Source of the DNA: Legionella sp.
Lineage (GTDB): Bacteria; Pseudomonadota; Gammaproteobacteria; Legionellales; Legionellaceae
DNA length: 64,000 bases
Assembly (NCBI GenBank): GCA_017306715.1
Contig: JAFKHV010000013.1
Location: 1-64,000 of the forward strand
Reading direction: 5' to 3'
A program made the position numbers and the translations under genes. Positions 44,999 to 53,066 of this stretch are shown here, one piece after another. The stretch's first letter is position 1. Every line of letters starts with the position of its first letter. The notes under the pieces are model-generated. The model searched no databases. It was given only the letters and a program-made list of their open reading frames with translations, and was not told the origin of the DNA.

Positions 44999-46255
44999 TT
45001 AATTGATTGATGAGGAAGCAGGTGGTGGTGCATCAATAACGGTAATTGCATTCTTGTCGTCATCCACCTGGATTACACGTTCAAAATGCCCATATTTGCC
45101 GAGTTGCTCACTGATGGAACGCGAATCCTGCTGAATCTCTTGCTGAGAGACTTTACCCTGGATCACTTTTAAGGTTAATGCATGGATTTTCTTTTGTTCT
45201 GCTATAAGTTCTTGATATTCTTTTACCCGACTCGTCAGCTCTTCTTTTTGAGCATTCATTTCCTGTTCCGTTTTTTTCAGTTTATCAAGAATTTCAGAAG
45301 ACTGTTGCTCTTGATTTTTGAGTGTACTATCGATTTTAGCGTAAAAATTACCCTGTTCTGATGAACTTTGGGAAATCGTTGTTGCCATATTTTTGATAGC
45401 TTCGTTGAGGAATTGCATTGATAATTTATTATTTTCAATGGTCTTGTTTAGATCATCCTCTTTTAATTTTAATTGCTGAAGCTCGCTTTCTAATTTTTTA
45501 TTGATTTCTTCTTGCAGTTGCTTTTTTAGATCCAATTCATCCAGGGCATCTTTATATTCTTGCGTATTGTGCGCGAACTGTTCTTCTAAATTATGAATTG
45601 TTTGCTGAAGCTTATTTTGCTCTCGAAGGAGAAAATTATTATTTTCACGTGACATACTCACCTGATTGGACATCTCCAGAATTTCTTTTCTTAGGGTTTG
45701 TACGTGATTTTTAAAGTTAGAGTTTTCCTGCTTGAGCTTTTCAATCTCGTTATTCAATGAAGTGGCGAGATCGCACAGGCTATAAATAATCCCGCCCACT
45801 ACATCAGCAAGCCGAAATAAATGTTGTTTGATATCTTCCTGCTTTTCATGGGTATGGGCCGCATGATTATCAAGTAAAGCGCCGCCCCCCATATAAATGC
45901 TCAGATTAACACCACTAATAGCCATAAAAATGGGAATATTTGCCAAGATCCCGATTGTTGCCGGAGTAAGTGCTACCGCAAGCCCAGCTAAAATTTTCTG
46001 TGCGGTAGTCAAATTTGCCCAGATTGCTGTTGCCTGGCTAATCAAGCTTTGATTGCTACACGATATTTCAACCAGATTTTCAATGGTCTGCTTTAGGTTT
46101 TTGATGGCGTCAGTATGATATTTCAGCAACTGTTGCTGATTCATCTTTTTTAAATCATGCGCAGAAATAATTGTTCCAGAGGCCATATTGGTATTCTGAT
46201 TGGAAGTACTGCTCGTACTAAAATACAACTGTAGCTCCGTTTCTTTAGTAGCCAT
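44999..46255 (-). CDS. Coiled-coil protein with hydrophobic N-terminal segment (effector-like)
   Basis: This 418-aa protein has a low-complexity Ser/Thr/Asn N-terminus, a hydrophobic block at about 88-125 ('KILAGLAVALTPATIGILANIPIFMAISGVNL'-like in composition, able to span a membrane), and a long coiled coil at about 165-370 with heptad spacing of Leu and many Glu/Lys/Gln. The C-terminus is Pro/Ser-rich. It resembles SNARE-mimic or Leg-type coiled-coil proteins of Legionella in layout only. No named family is recognised. AAGGAG precedes the ATG properly. It stands alone and is divergent from the uracil-DNA-glycosylase-like gene. Confidence 0.65.
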   Translation of the reverse strand: MATKETELQLYFSTSSTSNQNTNMASGTIISAHDLKKMNQQQLLKYHTDAIKNLKQTIENLVEISCSNQSLISQATAIWANLTTAQKILAGLAVALTPATIGILANIPIFMAISGVNLSIYMGGGALLDNHAAHTHEKQEDIKQHLFRLADVVGGIIYSLCDLATSLNNEIEKLKQENSNFKNHVQTLRKEILEMSNQVSMSRENNNFLLREQNKLQQTIHNLEEQFAHNTQEYKDALDELDLKKQLQEEINKKLESELQQLKLKEDDLNKTIENNKLSMQFLNEAIKNMATTISQSSSEQGNFYAKIDSTLKNQEQQSSEILDKLKKTEQEMNAQKEELTSRVKEYQELIAEQKKIHALTLKVIQGKVSQQEIQQDSRSISEQLGKYGHFERVIQVDDDKNAITVIDAPPPASSSIN

Positions 46256-46401
46256 AACGACTCCTTTTGATTAATTATTTCCTTATAATGACTATTTTTA
46301 ATCATAAATTAAAAATTATGGTAAGTGAAATATTTTTTTCATTGAATCCTTTAAGCTGAAAAGTTAGCATTGTTGTAGATTAGCTTGAGATAGGTGTACT
46401 G

Positions 46402-47142
46402 ATGGTGGACAATATGACGAAAAACCTGGATTTAACTAAGGTGGATTCTGATTGGCGTCCGATGCTGGAAGAGGCTTTATCTCAGGTTGATGCAGATTAT
46501 CTAAAACAATTAAAAGAGCAGACCGATTGGCTGCCCGGTCTTGAGCGCATGTTCGCAGCTTTTCAACTCCCCTTAACTCAAGTTCGTTATATTTTATTGG
46601 GTGAATCACCTTATCCGCGTGTACTTTCTGCTAATGGTTATGCTTTTTGGGATGATGCGGTGGGGTCTTTATGGAGTGATAAAGGACTGAGCACGGCGGT
46701 TAATCGCGCTACCTCCTTGCGCAACTTATTAAAAATGTTTTTTATTGCTCGCGGCGATTTATCCACCGATAACACCAGCCAAGAAGCAATCGCGCAACTC
46801 AATAAAGAAGGATTAGTGCAAACAGGGCCGCAATTATTTAACCGGTTCATGCAGCAAGGCTTTCTACTGCTTAATGCCTCTTTGGTATTTAGCGAGGGCA
46901 AAGTCCCCTTTCACGCGCGGCAATGGAAACCATTCATGAATTGTCTTTTTTCATTAATACATCACTATAATCCAGATATTCAGTTAGTACTCTTCGGTAG
47001 AATTGCTGAAGCGGTTCATACCTCGTTACCTGTTGGCTTAGTGTCAGAACATCCGTACAATATCAGTTTTATTACCAATCCGGATGTAATCCGTTTTTTC
47101 CAACCATTGGATTTGTTAACTTATGAACCAATCAACAATTAA
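46402..47142 (+). CDS. Uracil-DNA glycosylase family protein with altered active site
   Basis: This 246-aa protein follows the family 1 UDG plan and length (about 220-230). The water-activating loop GQDPYHG is replaced by GESPYPR (67-73), so the catalytic Asp is Ser69 and the Tyr is kept. The uracil-binding stretch 'GFLLLNASLVF' (usually LLLNTVLTV) is recognisable, and the Leu-intercalation loop HPSPLS is 'EHPYNISF'. The changes make normal uracil excision unlikely. The protein may have another substrate, bind DNA only, or be a family member with new specificity. It overlaps the start of ubiG by 20 bases and lies in the same transcript. Confidence 0.8.
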   Translation: MVDNMTKNLDLTKVDSDWRPMLEEALSQVDADYLKQLKEQTDWLPGLERMFAAFQLPLTQVRYILLGESPYPRVLSANGYAFWDDAVGSLWSDKGLSTAVNRATSLRNLLKMFFIARGDLSTDNTSQEAIAQLNKEGLVQTGPQLFNRFMQQGFLLLNASLVFSEGKVPFHARQWKPFMNCLFSLIHHYNPDIQLVLFGRIAEAVHTSLPVGLVSEHPYNISFITNPDVIRFFQPLDLLTYEPINN

Positions 47143-47815
47143 TACTGAAGAAGTAAAAAAATTCGCACAGCATGCAAATCAATGGTGGGATAAAGACGGA
47201 CCATTAAAAACGCTCCATGATATCAATCCGATACGTCTGCAATTTGTTCAGGAGCATGCGCAGCTCAATCAAAGTCGGCTATTGGATGTGGGATGTGGCG
47301 GGGGAATTTTCTCTGAAGCACTCGCTCAGGCAGGTGCCCTAGTAACCGGAATTGATGCTGAGGCAGAAGCAATAAAAATTGCTCAGTCCCATGCACTAAA
47401 TGGAAATTTGACCATCCATTATGAATGCACACCGATTGAGTGCTTTGATAAGGTTGGCTACGAAATTGTTACCTGTATGGAAATGCTCGAACATGTTGAG
47501 CACCCAGAAATGGTATTTGAATACGTAGCACGTTTATTAATGCCCCGAGGTGTATTTTTTGTCTCTACGATTAGTCGTACGTTTAAAGCGTATGCAGAAG
47601 TTATTTTAGCTGCTGAATATCTATTAGGGCTACTACCACGACAAACGCACGACTATAAAAAATTTATTCAGCCAAGCGAACTTATGCGGTTAGCACGTCG
47701 TTATGATTTTGAATTAATTGATCTCAAAGGAATGAGCTATAACCCGATAACCAGAGGCGCGTCCCTGACCGCTGATGTCTCCGTTAATTATTTGATAGCT
47801 TTACAAAAGAAATAG
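47123..47815 (+). CDS. ubiG: Ubiquinone biosynthesis O-methyltransferase
   Basis: This 230-aa SAM-dependent enzyme carries out both O-methylation steps of ubiquinone synthesis. The start 'NTEEVKKFAQHANQWWD' and 'LLDVGCGGGIFSEALAQAG' (SAM loop), 'VTGIDAEAEAIKIAQSHA', 'CMEMLEHVEHPE' and 'VFFVSTISRTFKAYAEVILAAEYLLG' match UbiG of E. coli closely and the length is normal. It overlaps the upstream glycosylase-like gene by 20 bases, which implies coupled translation. Cytoplasmic, membrane-associated through the lipid substrate. Confidence 0.95.
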   Translation: MNQSTINTEEVKKFAQHANQWWDKDGPLKTLHDINPIRLQFVQEHAQLNQSRLLDVGCGGGIFSEALAQAGALVTGIDAEAEAIKIAQSHALNGNLTIHYECTPIECFDKVGYEIVTCMEMLEHVEHPEMVFEYVARLLMPRGVFFVSTISRTFKAYAEVILAAEYLLGLLPRQTHDYKKFIQPSELMRLARRYDFELIDLKGMSYNPITRGASLTADVSVNYLIALQKK

Positions 47816-47838
47816 CTGTGCGCTTAAGATAGCACAGC
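47815..47838. terminator. Hairpin between ubiG and the ProQ/FinO gene
   Basis: GCTGTGC at 47815-47821 and GCACAGC at 47832-47838 with a ten-base loop, between two convergent genes. A T-rich run follows on the minus strand, weakly on the plus strand. Confidence 0.4.
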
Positions 47839-47849
47839 ACTGATTATTC

Positions 47850-48242
47850 TTAATTGGCCTGTTTCGTTTCTTGATTTTTAGGATGATTCTCTTTTTTCTT
47901 ATTATAACGCTCTTGGAATCGTTGGTGCGCATAGCGGGCTTGCTCTGCTGTAACCAGGTCAACCTCGTTACCGTAAATATCAACACGTGCAGCATGTTCT
48001 TTCTGGCAATTAAGATATGCCGGAGATGCGCTGTAATAGCTTAATGCTTCACGTAAAGATTTTTTACTAAAAGGAGGGGAGTCGAGGCGTTCATAAAAAT
48101 CGATAATATCATCGAAGATACCAATTTTTAATGGTCTGACCTGAGTGCTTTTTTTAAAGAAAGCGCTTGGAAAATGCTCAATCAACCACTCAATAATAAG
48201 CAGTTTATCTCTCTTTACCAAATTTAATTGTTTATCCATCAT
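47850..48242 (-). CDS. ProQ/FinO-domain RNA-binding protein
   Basis: This 130-aa protein consists of a ProQ/FinO fold with a basic tail. The domain shows 'LIEHFPSAFF', 'RPLKIGIFDDI', 'ALSYYSASPAYLNCQKEHAARVDIYGNEVDLV' (the conserved core with YxxSPAYL) and then 'AEQARYAHQRFQERYNKKKEN'. Such proteins bind structured RNA ends and help small RNAs pair with mRNAs. Legionella has more than one member (RocC is longer), so this is a short paralogue. A divergent gene-free region of 480 bases containing a Rsm-type RNA lies immediately upstream, and the two may be functionally related only by position. Confidence 0.88.
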   Translation of the reverse strand: MMDKQLNLVKRDKLLIIEWLIEHFPSAFFKKSTQVRPLKIGIFDDIIDFYERLDSPPFSKKSLREALSYYSASPAYLNCQKEHAARVDIYGNEVDLVTAEQARYAHQRFQERYNKKKENHPKNQETKQAN

Positions 48243-48374
48243 TTTGCTCTAAAGCGTTATTATTTGCCGAATAAGCTACCATATTTATATACTTAATCAA
48301 GTAGTGATAAGTTACAAATATAAGTCCCTGTGTTTTATATTAAAACAAAAGCACCTATTTTGCCCGTCGTTTTG

Positions 48375-48388
48375 TAAGAAATATCTCA
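48375..48388. promoter_or_regulatory. LetA/GacA-type upstream activating site
   Basis: TAAGAAATATCTCA matches TNAGAAATTTCTNA at all but one fixed position. With flanks it reads TGTAAG-AAATAT-CTCAAA, also fitting the TGTAAG half of the Pseudomonas GacA box. It lies about 180 bases before the predicted sRNA start, the usual distance for rsmZ-type promoters. Confidence 0.6.
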
Positions 48389-48525
48389 AAGTACCCTATG
48401 AAATTCGCCCGTTTAAATTAGGAAATATTCTTATAAAAAATTTAAGTACTTGTTTTTTATATCATTTTAATAAAAATTACGATTTAAATAAATTATATTT
48501 TAATATTTTTTACTAATTATACCAC

Positions 48526-48554
48526 TTGCATATAAAAGTTGGTATTGCTAAAGT
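48526..48554 (+). promoter_or_regulatory. Promoter of the Rsm-type sRNA
   Basis: -35 TTGCAT (48526-48531), 17-base spacer, -10 TAAAGT (48549-48554). Start predicted near 48561. Confidence 0.55.
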
Positions 48555-48560
48555 TTAAAC

Positions 48561-48695
48561 ATGGCTGGTACGGATATTAGTCATAATAAACGGATTTAAA
48601 TCAAATGGATTTGATTATGTCAAAGATGACACAATAAGAACGGGATGTTCTTATACGGATGACTGCGAAAAGCCAGGTGAAAACCTGGCTTTTTT
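48561..48695 (+). ncRNA. RsmY/RsmZ-type CsrA-sequestering small RNA
   Basis: About 135 bases, starting seven bases after the -10. It has five GGA motifs (48572, 48592, 48607, 48643, 48657). Several sit in hairpin loops, for example AATCAAATGGATTTGATT (48599-48616), AAGAAC-GGGAT-GTTCTT (48637-48653), and GTCA-AAGA-TGAC (48619-48630) without a GGA, followed by a strong terminator. Together with the LetA-type box and no open frame, this is the pattern of Legionella RsmY/RsmZ, which bind CsrA and release transmission-phase genes. Which of the two it is cannot be told here. Confidence 0.7.
48670..48695 (+). terminator. Intrinsic terminator of the sRNA
   Basis: AAGCCAGG-TGAAAA-CCTGGCTT at 48670-48691 with a perfect stem, followed by a T run to 48695. 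Confidence 0.85.
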
Positions 48696-48727
48696 ATTGG
48701 TACTTATTTTTTCGACTTTAGATGAAA

Positions 48728-49396
48728 TTAGCCTACTAAATAGCCTGAGTTTGATAAAAACTTTTTATCAGGGTAGTAAGCAAAAATAACAGAGCCATTT
48801 TTAATGGTATTGATAATTGGTTTGGCCAGGGTCTGGGCAACAGCAGGGCAACCCCAAGACAAGCCAGCACGTCCTGCTTTGCGGATAAAATCCGGTTCTA
48901 CATACCAGGCTCCATGAATAACGACACGACGATTTAAGGCATTGTCATTAAAACCCTTATCCATGCCTTTGATATTAAGTGAATAACCTTTATGTCCAAT
49001 GTAGGTATCCTTGGTAATGTAGGTGCCAAGGCTTGATTCTTTACTGGAGTTTGTATTTGAGAAGTGACTGGGACGATTGCCGCCAGAGTTTCTGCCATGG
49101 GCGACATAAGTGTTATAGAGCAGCCGCTCACTATTGACATCAAATACCCACATTCTTTGTTTGTTTGAAGGCAAAGAATAATCAATTACGGTTAATACGG
49201 GTTTTTTAACTTGTCCCTTCTTATTTGCATTGGTATAGGCGGTAAGCGCTAATTTCAACACGTTCTTATTTAACTGCGGGGCTTTGGTAGCCAAATGTTG
49301 AACTTTTGCATTGAGATCAGTGCCTGTAGCAAAAGAAGGGATGTTAATGTGGGTCGTTAATAAAGCAGAAGTTATTAAAGTTAATAGCGTATTCAT
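48728..49396 (-). CDS. Secreted L,D-transpeptidase-like (YkuD-type) protein
   Basis: This 222-aa protein has an N-terminal signal peptide (1-23). The catalytic domain of the murein L,D-transpeptidase type shows 'VIDYSLPSNKQRMWVFDV', the catalytic His in 'RVVIHGAWY' and the nucleophilic Cys in 'LSWGCPAVAQ'. Such enzymes crosslink peptidoglycan meso-DAP residues (3-3 links) or attach proteins to the wall, in the periplasm. The length is right for the short YkuD_2 group. AAAGGAG before the ATG. It is convergent with the sRNA and divergent from putA. Confidence 0.88.
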   Translation of the reverse strand: MNTLLTLITSALLTTHINIPSFATGTDLNAKVQHLATKAPQLNKNVLKLALTAYTNANKKGQVKKPVLTVIDYSLPSNKQRMWVFDVNSERLLYNTYVAHGRNSGGNRPSHFSNTNSSKESSLGTYITKDTYIGHKGYSLNIKGMDKGFNDNALNRRVVIHGAWYVEPDFIRKAGRAGLSWGCPAVAQTLAKPIINTIKNGSVIFAYYPDKKFLSNSGYLVG

Positions 49397-49779
49397 ACGG
49401 CTCCTTTCTTCTTATAAATTTGCGTCACTCGACCTTAGCTATTATTTGTTCCCGTCACTTTATTATTATTATTTTTGAGAATGGCAAAATATTCTCACCA
49501 AAAATGGCTAAAGTCCAGATTTCTGGTTGTCAAAAAGACGGTGATTATATTAACAACTGAGTCAAATGTAAATTGATAAGAAAGCAGTTGAGTCATTAAG
49601 GATTAAATTTATTCAATTCAAGTGACTGTATTTACTGAGAATTCAGTCGATTCAAATTGTTTCTAAATGCTTATAGATAGTGCTTTTTTCTGTTTAAGTG
49701 TTTTTCAAAAAGGCTTTTTAAAGTTCAGGTCATCAATGTGAAAATAAGTTATACGATGAGTTAAAAAGCACTAAGCGCC
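49397..49779. other. Gene-free region upstream of putA
   Basis: About 380 AT-rich bases with no gene. It contains a small palindrome GAGAAT...ATTCTC near 49479-49496. The putA promoter follows. Confidence 0.45.
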
Positions 49780-49808
49780 TTATCAAAAGTGTGGATTTAT
49801 CGTATAAT
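49780..49808 (+). promoter_or_regulatory. Sigma-70-type promoter of putA
   Basis: -35 TTATCA (49780-49785), 17-base spacer, -10 TATAAT (49803-49808). The start of transcription near 49815 lies downstream of the earliest in-frame GTG (49791), which rules out that codon as translation start. Confidence 0.6.
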
Positions 49809-49830
49809 GACGCTTTAATTATCACTGTCG

Positions 49831-49850
49831 AGTGCCTTATGGCGCTTTTT
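49831..49850 (+). terminator. Terminator-like hairpin in the putA leader
   Basis: AGTGCC-TTAT-GGCGCT (one G-T pair) followed by TTTT, between the promoter and the ATG. It could attenuate putA. No alternative antiterminator stem or leader peptide was found, so this is tentative. Confidence 0.3.
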
Positions 49851-49871
49851 GAGTTTTGTTCGGAGAAAATT

Positions 49872-52800
49872 ATGCTTGAGAAACAGGCACTGCCTTTACC
49901 AGAAGGGGTAAGAGCAGCAATAAATCATGCTTATCGTGCGGATGAATTGTCCTTGATTACAGAATTGTGTAATAAAGCTGATTTAGAACCAGAACAGCTC
50001 AATGCGATTAAAAATACTGCGACTCATCTTGTTGAATTAGTTCGCTCTGAACGCAAGAAAACAACAGGAATCGACTCATTTTTAACGCAGTATGCGCTTT
50101 CCAGTGAAGAAGGTATTGCCTTAATGTGCCTGGCTGAGGCTCTGCTACGAGTCCCCGATAGTGCCACCATTGATGATCTAATCAAAGACAAATTGGCAGG
50201 TGCTGACTGGGAGTCTCATCGAGGCCAAAGTAGCTCATTTTTTGTCAATGCTACGACGTGGGCTTTAATGTTAACGGGTAAAGTATTGACTCCTGAAAAA
50301 GCGCAATCCAGCTTAAGCAAGACGTTAATGAAGCTTGTGAACCGCAGTAGTGAGGCCGTGGTGCGTGCTGCAGTCGATAAAGCCATGCGTATAATGAGCA
50401 AGCAATTTGTCATGGGGCGTACCATTAAAGAGGCGTTAAGCCGCGCCAAAAAAAGAGAAGCTCAAGGGTATCGCTATTCTTATGACATGCTTGGCGAAGC
50501 AGCACTCACCGCAGCCGATGCGGCACGTTATTTAGAAGCTTACAAGAAAGCAATTGAGACCATAGGGAAAGAGGCGGATAAAAACTCGGATGTTTACCGT
50601 CGCCCCGGAATTTCCATTAAACTATCGGCGCTGCATCCCCGTTACCAAGAAAGTCAATACGCACGGGTGATGGAAGAATTACCCCCACGATTACTGATGT
50701 TGGCGCAACTTGCGAAAGAGTATGGTATTGGTCTTACCATAGATGCAGAAGAATCGGAACGTCTTGACTTGTCGCTTGATGTGATGGAGAAAGTTTTTGT
50801 TGATGACAGTTTAAATGGTTGGAATGGGTTTGGTCTTGCGGTTCAATCCTATCAAAAACGTGCATTCTATGTCTTGGACTGGGTCGCTTCGCTAGCGCGT
50901 AGTAAAAACCGACGCATGATGGTACGTCTTATCAAAGGGGCTTACTGGGACAGTGAAGTAAAAAAAACGCAAATGCAAGGGCTTGAGGAATACCCAGTGT
51001 TTAGCCGCAAGGTATTTACTGATGTGTCATTCCAAGCATGTGCTAAAAAAATTCTGACCATGACCGATGCGATTTATCCACAATTTGCTACTCATAATGC
51101 TTATTCTGTGGCCATGATTTTAAATATTACCGGCGATTATCGTGATTTTGAATTCCAATGTTTGCATGGGATGGGTAAGGAATTGTATGAGCAAATTGTT
51201 CCTGCAAATCGCCAAGGCATCCCTTGCCGAATTTATGCTCCGGTCGGGAGTCACGAGGATTTACTCCCGTATCTGGTACGGCGTTTATTAGAAAATGGTG
51301 CCAATTCATCGTTTGTAAATCGCATCGTTGATGACAATGCACCCATTGCGACTTTGGTTGAAGAACCGGTGCAAAAAGCGCGTGCTCTATTTAATAAGAT
51401 TAATAAAAATATCCCTTTGCCCGTCGATATATTCGGTCCGGAGCGTCAAAATTCACGAGGGGTTGATTTTAGTAATCGTGAGCAACGTGTGCAATTACAA
51501 CAAGAACTTGTACAGATAGAAAAGAAAAGTTGGACAGCCGGCCCTTTAATTGCAGGGCAACTCATTAAAACAAATGACGTTTTAAACGTTATATCCCCTC
51601 AGGATACCCACAAAATCGTAGGCACGGTTTACCAGGCGACGGAAAATGAAGTACAGCAGGCTTTAAATGCCGCAGAAAAGGCAAAAAATGCCTGGGCTAA
51701 TAGTCCGGTTAACGAACGTGCCGCATGTCTTGAGCGCTTTGCTGATTTATTACAGCAACATGAGCATGAATTTTTGACTCTTGCATGCCTTGAAGCTGGA
51801 AAAACGCTCAATGATGGTGTAGCGGAAGTTCGCGAAGCAATAGATTTCTGCCGCTATTATGCGCAATTGGCACGTAAAACCCTGGCACAGCCCCATCAAT
51901 TCACGGGTTATACCGGTGAAACTAATGAGCTCAGCTTGCATCCCCGTGGCATTATCTTATGCATTAGTCCCTGGAATTTTCCTTTAGCTATTTTTACAGG
52001 ACAAGTTGTAGCCGCCTTAGTGACAGGTAATTGTGTTATTGCCAAGCCTGCAGAGCAAACACCCTTAATTGCATCCTTAGCAGTGACCCTAATGCACCAG
52101 GCGGGTATTCCAGCAGCTGCCGTCCAATTGCTCCCTGGAGATGGTCGAGTGGTTGGTGCGGCTTTAGTGGCTGATTTGCGTATCAAAGGTGTTTTATTTA
52201 CTGGCTCAACGGAAACGGCGACCATCATCAATCGAACCTTGGCTAATCGCGGTGGGGAGATCGTGCCACTAGTTGCTGAGACTGGTGGCCAAAATGCGAT
52301 GCTTGTTGATTCATCCGCGCTTTTGGAGCAGGTAGTAGTAGATGCTGTTACCTCGTCTTTTGGAAGTGCTGGCCAGCGTTGTTCCGCTTTACGTGTGCTG
52401 TTTGTTCAAGAAGAAGTTTACCCGCGCACCTTACACTTGTTAAAAGGGGCTATGGCCGAACTAGTGGTTGGAGCACCGCAATGGCTGACAACGGATGTTG
52501 GGCCTGTCATAGATCAGGAAGCGTTAACGGTTTTACAGACTCATGTCGATAAAATGAAGAAAGGTCATGAGATCATCTATCAGTGTGCTTTAGATGAATC
52601 CTGTAATGTCGGATATTTCATGCCTCCGACCGCGATTGCATTGAGCAATCTTGATGAACTGGAACGCGAAGTATTTGGACCAATTTTGCATGTGATCCCT
52701 TATAAACGAAAAGATTTAGATAAAGTTATTGAGCAAATCAATAATACTGGATACGGTTTAACCCTGGGTATTCATAGCCGCATTAATGAAACAGTTGAAT

Positions 52801-53018
52801 ACATCCGTCAACGGGTTCACGCCGGAAATTGCTATGTGAATCGTAATATGACGGGTGCGGTTGTGGGCTTACAACCCTTTGGTGGTGAAGGCTTGTCTGG
52901 AACTGGACCAAAAGCTGGGGGGCCAAACTATTTACTGCGTTTGTGTCATGAGCGAACCTATACCGTGGATACAACTGCTGCGGGTGGTAATGCAAGCTTA
53001 ATGTCCTTGCCAGATTAG
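49872..53018 (+). CDS. putA: Bifunctional proline dehydrogenase/glutamate semialdehyde dehydrogenase
   Basis: This 1048-aa enzyme starts at ATG 49872 (GGAG eight bases before). It oxidises proline to glutamate in two steps, first with FAD (residues about 130-480, 'GLTIDAEESERLDLSL' and 'RLIKGAYWDSEVK'), then with NAD in the aldehyde dehydrogenase half (about 540-1010: 'CISPWNFPLAIFTGQ', 'ETGGQNAM' and catalytic Cys837 in GSAGQRCSALR). The N-terminal ribbon-helix-helix DNA-binding domain of E. coli PutA is absent, so it is a non-autoregulating type. Electrons from the first step go to the quinone pool at the membrane. It complements the arginine and ornithine catabolic genes nearby. Its leader holds a hairpin. 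Confidence 0.95.
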   Translation: MLEKQALPLPEGVRAAINHAYRADELSLITELCNKADLEPEQLNAIKNTATHLVELVRSERKKTTGIDSFLTQYALSSEEGIALMCLAEALLRVPDSATIDDLIKDKLAGADWESHRGQSSSFFVNATTWALMLTGKVLTPEKAQSSLSKTLMKLVNRSSEAVVRAAVDKAMRIMSKQFVMGRTIKEALSRAKKREAQGYRYSYDMLGEAALTAADAARYLEAYKKAIETIGKEADKNSDVYRRPGISIKLSALHPRYQESQYARVMEELPPRLLMLAQLAKEYGIGLTIDAEESERLDLSLDVMEKVFVDDSLNGWNGFGLAVQSYQKRAFYVLDWVASLARSKNRRMMVRLIKGAYWDSEVKKTQMQGLEEYPVFSRKVFTDVSFQACAKKILTMTDAIYPQFATHNAYSVAMILNITGDYRDFEFQCLHGMGKELYEQIVPANRQGIPCRIYAPVGSHEDLLPYLVRRLLENGANSSFVNRIVDDNAPIATLVEEPVQKARALFNKINKNIPLPVDIFGPERQNSRGVDFSNREQRVQLQQELVQIEKKSWTAGPLIAGQLIKTNDVLNVISPQDTHKIVGTVYQATENEVQQALNAAEKAKNAWANSPVNERAACLERFADLLQQHEHEFLTLACLEAGKTLNDGVAEVREAIDFCRYYAQLARKTLAQPHQFTGYTGETNELSLHPRGIILCISPWNFPLAIFTGQVVAALVTGNCVIAKPAEQTPLIASLAVTLMHQAGIPAAAVQLLPGDGRVVGAALVADLRIKGVLFTGSTETATIINRTLANRGGEIVPLVAETGGQNAMLVDSSALLEQVVVDAVTSSFGSAGQRCSALRVLFVQEEVYPRTLHLLKGAMAELVVGAPQWLTTDVGPVIDQEALTVLQTHVDKMKKGHEIIYQCALDESCNVGYFMPPTAIALSNLDELEREVFGPILHVIPYKRKDLDKVIEQINNTGYGLTLGIHSRINETVEYIRQRVHAGNCYVNRNMTGAVVGLQPFGGEGLSGTGPKAGGPNYLLRLCHERTYTVDTTAAGGNASLMSLPD

Positions 53019-53039
53019 TCCCGCAGGTTATTACGGTAC

Positions 53040-53066
53040 TCATGGAGTGCTATATAGACTCCATGA
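53040..53066. terminator. Bidirectional hairpin between putA and the thiolase gene
   Basis: TCATGGAGT (53040-53048) pairs with ACTCCATGA (53058-53066) across a nine-base loop, overlapping the thiolase stop codon. Convergent genes on both sides. Confidence 0.55.

Larger units (their letters stand above)
48243..48560. other. AT-rich upstream region of the sRNA
   Basis: A 71-codon open frame at 48304-48516 is very Lys/Phe/Tyr/Asn-rich, has no ribosome site, and is unlikely to be coding. The region's likely content is the promoter of the ProQ gene on the minus strand and the LetA-type site and promoter of the sRNA on the plus strand. Confidence 0.5.

Noticed and set aside
48304-48516. 70-codon open frame on the plus strand
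   Set aside because: Very Lys/Phe/Tyr/Asn-rich, no ribosome site, and it overlaps the LetA-type site and promoter region of the sRNA.
49791-49871. Longer putA starting at GTG 49791
   Set aside because: The predicted transcription start lies downstream of it, and ATG 49872 has a proper ribosome site and aligns with the family start.
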